From Sulfuritalea sp. (lineage in GTDB: Bacteria > Pseudomonadota > Gammaproteobacteria > Burkholderiales > Rhodocyclaceae): a stretch of DNA of 64,000 nt. The stretch spans positions 124,001-188,000 of the forward strand of contig JALNYT010000005.1 in the NCBI GenBank assembly GCA_023229685.1, given 5' to 3'. Both the position numbers and the translations under genes were made by a program. Numbering within the stretch: the stretch's first letter is position 1; each line of letters starts with the position of its first letter. The notes beneath the pieces were generated by a model, which worked only from the letters and a program-made list of their open reading frames with translations, was not told where the DNA came from and ran no database searches. Shown piece after piece: positions 59,856-64,000 of this stretch.

Positions 59856-60635
59856 TCAACCGAAACGGCCTGTTATGTAGTCTTCGGTCGCCTTCATCTT
59901 CGGTTTGACGAAGACTTCGTCGGTGACGCCGAATTCGATCAGTTCGCCCAGGTACATGTAGGCGGTGAAGTCCGATACCCGCGCGGCCTGCTGCATGTTG
60001 TGGGTGACCATGACGATGGTGAAGTCTTCCTTCAACTCGTTCAGCAGTTCCTCGATGCGCATGGTCGAGATCGGATCGAGCGCCGAGGTCGGCTCGTCGA
60101 GCAGCAGCACCTCGGGCTTGACGGCGATGCCGCGAGCGATGCACAGGCGCTGCTGCTGACCGCCCGACAGGCTCATGCCGCTGTTTTGCAGCTTGTCCTT
60201 GGCCTCTTCCCACAATGCCGCCTTGCGCAGCGCCCACTCGACCCGGTCGTCCATCTCGACGCGCGAGAGTCGTTCGTGCAGGCGCACGCCGAAGGCAATA
60301 TTCTCATAGATCGACATCGGGAAAGGCGTCGGCTTCTGGAACACCATGCCGACCTTGGCGCGCAGTTCATTGACGCTGACGTTGCGATCGAGAATGTTGC
60401 GGCCGTCGAGCAATATCTCGCCCACCGCGCGCTGGTCGGGATAGAGGTCGTACATCCGGTTGAGGGTGCGCAACAGGGTGGACTTGCCGCAGCCCGAGGG
60501 GCCGATGAAGGAAGTGATCTTGCGGCCATAGACGTCGAGGTTGACGTTCTTCAGGGCATGGTATTTGCCGTAATAGAAATCGAAATTCCGGATGGAAATC
60601 TGCGTCGTCAATCCGGGCATGGGGCTGGTATCCAT
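59856..60635 (-). CDS. pstB: Phosphate ABC transporter ATPase PstB
   Basis: 259 residues. Walker A GPSGCGKST, signature LSGGQQQRLCIARG, Walker B VLLLDEPTSALDP, and the switch histidine in VTHNM. Powers high-affinity phosphate import. Confidence 0.95.
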   Translation of the reverse strand: MDTSPMPGLTTQISIRNFDFYYGKYHALKNVNLDVYGRKITSFIGPSGCGKSTLLRTLNRMYDLYPDQRAVGEILLDGRNILDRNVSVNELRAKVGMVFQKPTPFPMSIYENIAFGVRLHERLSRVEMDDRVEWALRKAALWEEAKDKLQNSGMSLSGGQQQRLCIARGIAVKPEVLLLDEPTSALDPISTMRIEELLNELKEDFTIVMVTHNMQQAARVSDFTAYMYLGELIEFGVTDEVFVKPKMKATEDYITGRFG

Positions 60636-60663
60636 TTTTTCTCGCTTTTGAGCCGAAGGCCGG

Positions 60664-61509
60664 TCAGGTGTGCTTCGAGGAGCGGAACATCACTCGCGCG
60701 ATGATGTTCAGGGTGAGCACGCCCATGGTGATGAGGAACACGGCCGACCACGCCAGTTGTTGCCAGTCCTGGTATGGACTCATGGCGAACTTGAAAATGG
60801 TCACCGGCAGATTGGCGATCGGCCCGTTCATGTTAAGCGTCCAGAACTGGTTGGACAGAGCGGTGAACAACAGTGGCGCCGTCTCGCCGGAAATGCGCGC
60901 GATGGCCAGCAGCACCCCGGTGAGGATGCCGGCGGCGGACGCGCGCAAGGTCACCTTGACGATCACCTTCCATTTCGGCGCACCGAGGGCGAATGCCGCC
61001 TCGCGCATCGGGTTGGGCACCAGCAGCAGCATGTTCTCGGTGGCGCGGATAACCACGGGAATGACCAGCATGGCCAGCGCCACCACGCCGGAATAGCCCG
61101 AGAAATGTCCCGCCTGCGCGACATAGATGGCGTAGACGAACAGGCCGATGACGATCGACGGCGCCGACAGCAGGATGTCGTTGAGAAACTGGGTGACGCG
61201 CCCCAGCCAGGTATGTTTGCCGTATTCGGCCAGGTAAATGCCGGCCAGGATGCCGATCGGCGTGCCCAGCAGGGTTCCCAGGGAAACCAGCAGAAGGCTG
61301 CCGACGATGGCGTTCAACAGGCCACCCTCGGAACCGGGTGGCGGCGTCATCTGCGTGAACAACTTCAGCGACAGGCTGGCAATGCCGAGATCGAGGGTGG
61401 TGATCAGGATCCAGAACAGCCAGAACAGACCGAAGGCCATGGCCAGGAATGCCATAGTCATGGCGATGCGGTTCTTGATCTTGCGCCAGATGGAGAGCTT
61501 GGTGGCCAT
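60664..61509 (-). CDS. pstA: Phosphate ABC transporter permease PstA
   Basis: 281 residues, six helices, with the permease EAA-like loop ATENMLLLVPNPMREAAFALGAPKW. The N-terminal MATKLSIWRKIKNRIAM is basic and cytoplasmic. Forms the channel with PstC. 3-bp gap to pstC. Confidence 0.95.
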   Translation of the reverse strand: MATKLSIWRKIKNRIAMTMAFLAMAFGLFWLFWILITTLDLGIASLSLKLFTQMTPPPGSEGGLLNAIVGSLLLVSLGTLLGTPIGILAGIYLAEYGKHTWLGRVTQFLNDILLSAPSIVIGLFVYAIYVAQAGHFSGYSGVVALAMLVIPVVIRATENMLLLVPNPMREAAFALGAPKWKVIVKVTLRASAAGILTGVLLAIARISGETAPLLFTALSNQFWTLNMNGPIANLPVTIFKFAMSPYQDWQQLAWSAVFLITMGVLTLNIIARVMFRSSKHT

Positions 61510-61512
61510 GGC

Positions 61513-62460
61513 TCAGGTTTCCAGGCCGCCGCGCCGCGACAACTGCATGAGCAGCAACTTGGACAGGCTGAGGACGACGAAGGTGATGAAGAACAGGATC
61601 AGGCCGAGTTCGATCAGCGATGCGGCGTAGATCGGCGAGTCGGCCTCGGCGAATTCATTGGCGAGCGCGGAAGCGATGCTGTTGCCGGGCAGGAACAGGG
61701 AAAATCCGCCGAAGACGTTCATGTTGCCGATCAGGAAGGTCACCGCCATGGTCTCGCCCAGCGCGCGGCCCAGCCCCAGCATGACGCCGCCGATCACGCC
61801 GACCTTGGTGTAGGGCAGCACGACATGCCATACCACTTCCCAGGTGGTGGCGCCCAGGCCATAGGCCGACTCCTTGAGCATCGGCGGCGTGACGTCGAAA
61901 ACGTCGCGCATCACCGAAGCAATGAAGGGTATCGTCATGATCGCCAGCACGACTCCGGCGCTGAGAATGCCGATTCCCAGCGCGGGTCCGGAAAACAACT
62001 CGCCGACTACCGGCAGTTTGCCCAGGGTAGCCGCCAGCATCGGCTGCGCATACTTGGCGAAGACGGGAGAGAAGACCAGCAAGCCCCACATGCCGTAGAC
62101 GATGCTGGGCACGCCCGCCAGCAACTCGATGGCGATGCCGAGCGGGCGCTTGAGCCAGACCGGCGCCATCTCGGTGAGAAAAATCGCGATGCCGAAACTG
62201 ACCGGCACGGCGATGATCAGCGCGATGAGGGAAGTCGCCAGCGTGCCGTAGATCGGGATCAGGGCGCCGAAGCGCTCCATCGGCGGATTCCACTCGCCCG
62301 ACCAGAGGAAACTCGGGCCGAAACGCTCGATCGCCGGCCAGGCGCCATGGACCAGCGAGGCGACCGTGCCGCCCAGCATCAACAGGACGAATAACGCAAA
62401 GAAGCGGGTCAGATTGAAGAAGATCCAATCGCCCAGCTTGCCTTGTCTTGTCGAACTCAT
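61513..62460 (-). CDS. pstC: Phosphate ABC transporter permease PstC
   Basis: 315 residues, six helices, with the EAA-like loop PPMLKESAYGLGATTWEVVWHVVLPY and the PSIVYGMWGLLVFSP segment typical of PstC. Pairs with PstA. Confidence 0.95.
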   Translation of the reverse strand: MSSTRQGKLGDWIFFNLTRFFALFVLLMLGGTVASLVHGAWPAIERFGPSFLWSGEWNPPMERFGALIPIYGTLATSLIALIIAVPVSFGIAIFLTEMAPVWLKRPLGIAIELLAGVPSIVYGMWGLLVFSPVFAKYAQPMLAATLGKLPVVGELFSGPALGIGILSAGVVLAIMTIPFIASVMRDVFDVTPPMLKESAYGLGATTWEVVWHVVLPYTKVGVIGGVMLGLGRALGETMAVTFLIGNMNVFGGFSLFLPGNSIASALANEFAEADSPIYAASLIELGLILFFITFVVLSLSKLLLMQLSRRGGLET

Positions 62461-62512
62461 TTGGTCTTTGCGGATGGAGTGGTGCGCGATCGGCCGACGT
62501 TATGCCTGAGGG

Positions 62513-63559
62513 TTACTTGCCGGTCCAGACGGACTTGCCCGAAGCGTCCTTGATGTTACTCCACGAGGCATGAATCAGCTTGACCAGGGCATCCGGCAGC
62601 GGCACGTAATCGAGCTCCTGGGCCATCTTGGCCCCGTTCTTGTAGGCCCACTCGAAGAATTTCAGCGATTCGAGAGTTTGTGCCGGCTTGTCGGATATTT
62701 TGGGCACCAGGATGAAGGTGGCGCCGGTAATCGGCCAAGCGTCCTTGCCCGGCTGGTTGGTCAGGATTTCATAAAACGCCGACTTGGACCAGTCGGCGCC
62801 TACTGCGGCTGCCTTGAACGCGTTGTCGTCGGGCTGCGGGAAATTCCCTGCCGCATTTTGCAGCAGCGTATAGCTCATCCTGCCTTGCTTGGCGTAGGCG
62901 TATTCGACGTAGCCGAGCGCGCCGGGAATGCGCTGGACGAAAGCCGAGACGCCCTCGTTGCCCTTGCCGCCGAGTCCCACCGGCCACTGCACCGCTGTAC
63001 CTTCGCCGACTTTGGTCTTCCATTCCGGACTGACCTTGGACAGGTAGTTGGTGAAGATAAAGGTGGTGCCGGAACCGTCGGAGCGGCGAACCACGGCAAT
63101 CGCCTGGTCGGGCAGGGCGACTTTCGGATTCAAATCGGCCAGCGCCTTGTCGTTCCACTTGACGATCTTGCCCAGAAAAATGTCGGCCAGCACGGCGCCC
63201 GTCAGGCGTATCTCGCCCGACTTGATGCCCGGCAGGTTGTAGACCAGCACCTCGCCGCCGATCACGGCGGGAAACTGCATCAGTCCCTGTTTGTTCAGTT
63301 CTTCCTGCTTGAGCGGCATGTCGGACGCGCCGAAATCCACCGTCTTGGCGACGATCTGCTTGATGCCGCCGCCGGAACCGATCGACTGGTAGTTGATCTT
63401 GTTGCCGGTGGCTTTCTGGTAGGCCTCGGCCCATTTGCCGTAGATCGGTGCCGGGAACGTCGCCCCCGCGCCGGTGATGTCGGCAGCATGGGCCGAGATG
63501 GGCAGCAGCGCCGCGGCAAATGCTGTCGTGACTAGTTTTCTGAAATCGGTGAAGTTCAT
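62513..63559 (-). CDS. pstS: Phosphate-binding periplasmic protein PstS
   Basis: 348 residues from ATG 63559. Signal peptide ending SAHAADITGAGATFPAPIYG, where the mature GAGATFPAP loop is the phosphate-binding motif; SGGGIKQI, GASDMP and RSDGSGTTFIF supply the other phosphate contacts. First gene of the pst operon, with a candidate Pho box upstream. Confidence 0.95.
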   Translation of the reverse strand: MNFTDFRKLVTTAFAAALLPISAHAADITGAGATFPAPIYGKWAEAYQKATGNKINYQSIGSGGGIKQIVAKTVDFGASDMPLKQEELNKQGLMQFPAVIGGEVLVYNLPGIKSGEIRLTGAVLADIFLGKIVKWNDKALADLNPKVALPDQAIAVVRRSDGSGTTFIFTNYLSKVSPEWKTKVGEGTAVQWPVGLGGKGNEGVSAFVQRIPGALGYVEYAYAKQGRMSYTLLQNAAGNFPQPDDNAFKAAAVGADWSKSAFYEILTNQPGKDAWPITGATFILVPKISDKPAQTLESLKFFEWAYKNGAKMAQELDYVPLPDALVKLIHASWSNIKDASGKSVWTGK

Positions 63560-63605
63560 GGAAACACCTTTTTTTCTGGTCGGGCCTCCACTGTAGTCAG
63601 GAATT

Positions 63606-63623
63606 ATTACAGCAGTGTGACGC
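63606..63623 (-). promoter_or_regulatory. Candidate Pho box upstream of pstS
   Basis: On the minus strand GCGTCAC and CTGTAAT are direct-repeat-like half-sites with a 4-bp spacer (11-bp period), as in PhoB boxes (consensus CTGTCAT). The second matches 6 of 7 bases, the first 4 of 7. It lies about 47 bp upstream of the start codon. Confidence 0.4.
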
Positions 63624-63638
63624 GCACTGCCCGCAAGA

Positions 63639-63659
63639 GTCGGCGCTGGTGACACGGCG
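63639..63659 (+). repeat. Dispersed 21-bp split repeat, copy 8 (intergenic)
   Basis: GTCGGCGCTG, GTGAC, ACGGCG. Both outer blocks are perfect. It lies in the 101-bp gap between pstS and the lysoplasmalogenase-like gene, close to the Pho-box candidate. Confidence 0.6.
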
Positions 63660-63660
63660 A

Positions 63661-64000
63661 TCAAGGCGATTTCGCGGCGCTCGCAGCAGCCTGGGTTTGG
63701 CGCCTGATCGCGCTGGCGGCGAACAGCGCCTGCCCGGCCCAGTAGGTGAGGATGATGGAAAACGCCGCGCCCGGCAGCGGCTGGGCGAAGCGGTGGATGC
63801 CGATCAGGGTATCGGAAAAGCCGAACAGCAGCGCGCCGGCCAGCGGCCCCCAGCGGATCAGGGCGTCGCCTTGCGCGTCCAGTGCGCAGGCGGCGGCGCG
63901 CCAGATCATCGCCGCGATGACGATGACGTAGACCACCAGGGGCAGCGTGAAGCTGCCCGCGCCGGGCAGCATCAGCCACAGCCCGGTTCCGGCGAACAGG
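63661..64000 (-). CDS. YhhN-family protein (lysoplasmalogenase-like), 5' part beyond the window
   Basis: About 113 visible residues of a multi-helix membrane protein. GPLAGALLFGFSDTLIGIHRFAQPLPGAAFSIILTYWAGQAL is the C-terminal signature of the YhhN/TMEM86 family, whose eukaryotic members hydrolyse the vinyl-ether bond of lysoplasmalogens; bacterial roles are unsettled. The frame is open to the window edge. Confidence 0.8.
   Translation of the reverse strand, partial: LFAGTGLWLMLPGAGSFTLPLVVYVIVIAAMIWRAAACALDAQGDALIRWGPLAGALLFGFSDTLIGIHRFAQPLPGAAFSIILTYWAGQALFAASAIRRQTQAAASAAKSP

Noticed and set aside
60670..62394. Plus-strand open frame (574 codons) opposite pstA and pstC
   Set aside because: Low-complexity Asp/Gln/Arg/His composition; shadow of pst genes.

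Overview
The window is a 64 kb, high-GC stretch of a proteobacterial chromosome, most likely a betaproteobacterium of the Rhodocyclales/Sterolibacteriaceae type. I infer this from the hox/hyb/hyp gene set, the pstSCAB-phoU-phoB-phoR order, the GlrK-QseG-GlrR system and a steroid-dehydrogenase-like flavoprotein; no rRNA or species marker is present. I see no rRNA, tRNA, CRISPR array or insertion sequence.

Layout. 1-3.4 kb: catabolic genes (a 5'-truncated short-chain dehydrogenase, a sugar-type periplasmic binding protein, a KstD-like flavoprotein). 3.9-10 kb: a sirtuin; a LysR regulator divergent from a pirin/DoxX/flavodoxin redox set; a TauE exporter; a C_GCAxxG_C_C protein; a methyltransferase. 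10.2-15.9 kb: the GlrK-QseG-GlrR two-component system. It is followed on the same strand by two GlrR-type palindromes, a near-perfect sigma-54 promoter and a four-gene envelope/glycine-zipper operon. 16-21.1 kb: the bidirectional NAD-reducing hydrogenase operon hoxFUYHW, reading leftwards. 21.3-23.7 kb: an HD phosphohydrolase, nikR, and a NiCoT nickel permease with a NikR operator. 24-30.7 kb: a SWIM/SNF2 helicase, a small protein, and a chromate-resistance trio.

30.8-48.2 kb is one long rightward hydrogenase array behind a sigma-54 promoter. It encodes a Hyb-type respiratory uptake hydrogenase (hybOABC), its maturation factors (hybD, an HypC paralogue, hybE), a hemerythrin, hypA, hypB, a short hypF, hypC, hypD, hypE, hoxX, the sigma-54 activator hoxA and the H2-sensing hydrogenase hoxBC. 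A 4.9 kb stretch with a duplicated beta/gamma-crystallin protein, a second hemerythrin and several small or unrelated genes separates hoxC from the sensor kinase hoxJ and a hupK/hoxV-like gene (53.1-55.5 kb). 55.5-63.6 kb: a flavoprotein and the phosphate regulon, then a truncated lysoplasmalogenase-like gene.

How it works together: nickel enters through the NiCoT permease under NikR control. The Hyp proteins and HoxX build the NiFe(CN)2CO centre. HybD and HoxW clip the two catalytic large subunits. HoxBC senses H2 and probably signals through HoxJ to HoxA, which would act on the sigma-54 promoter upstream of hybO. Two dispersed sequence families run through the region without regard to gene boundaries: a 21-bp split repeat (8 copies, both orientations, in genes and between them) and a long CACAGAG-unit hairpin (2 copies, each between two genes of a hydrogenase operon).
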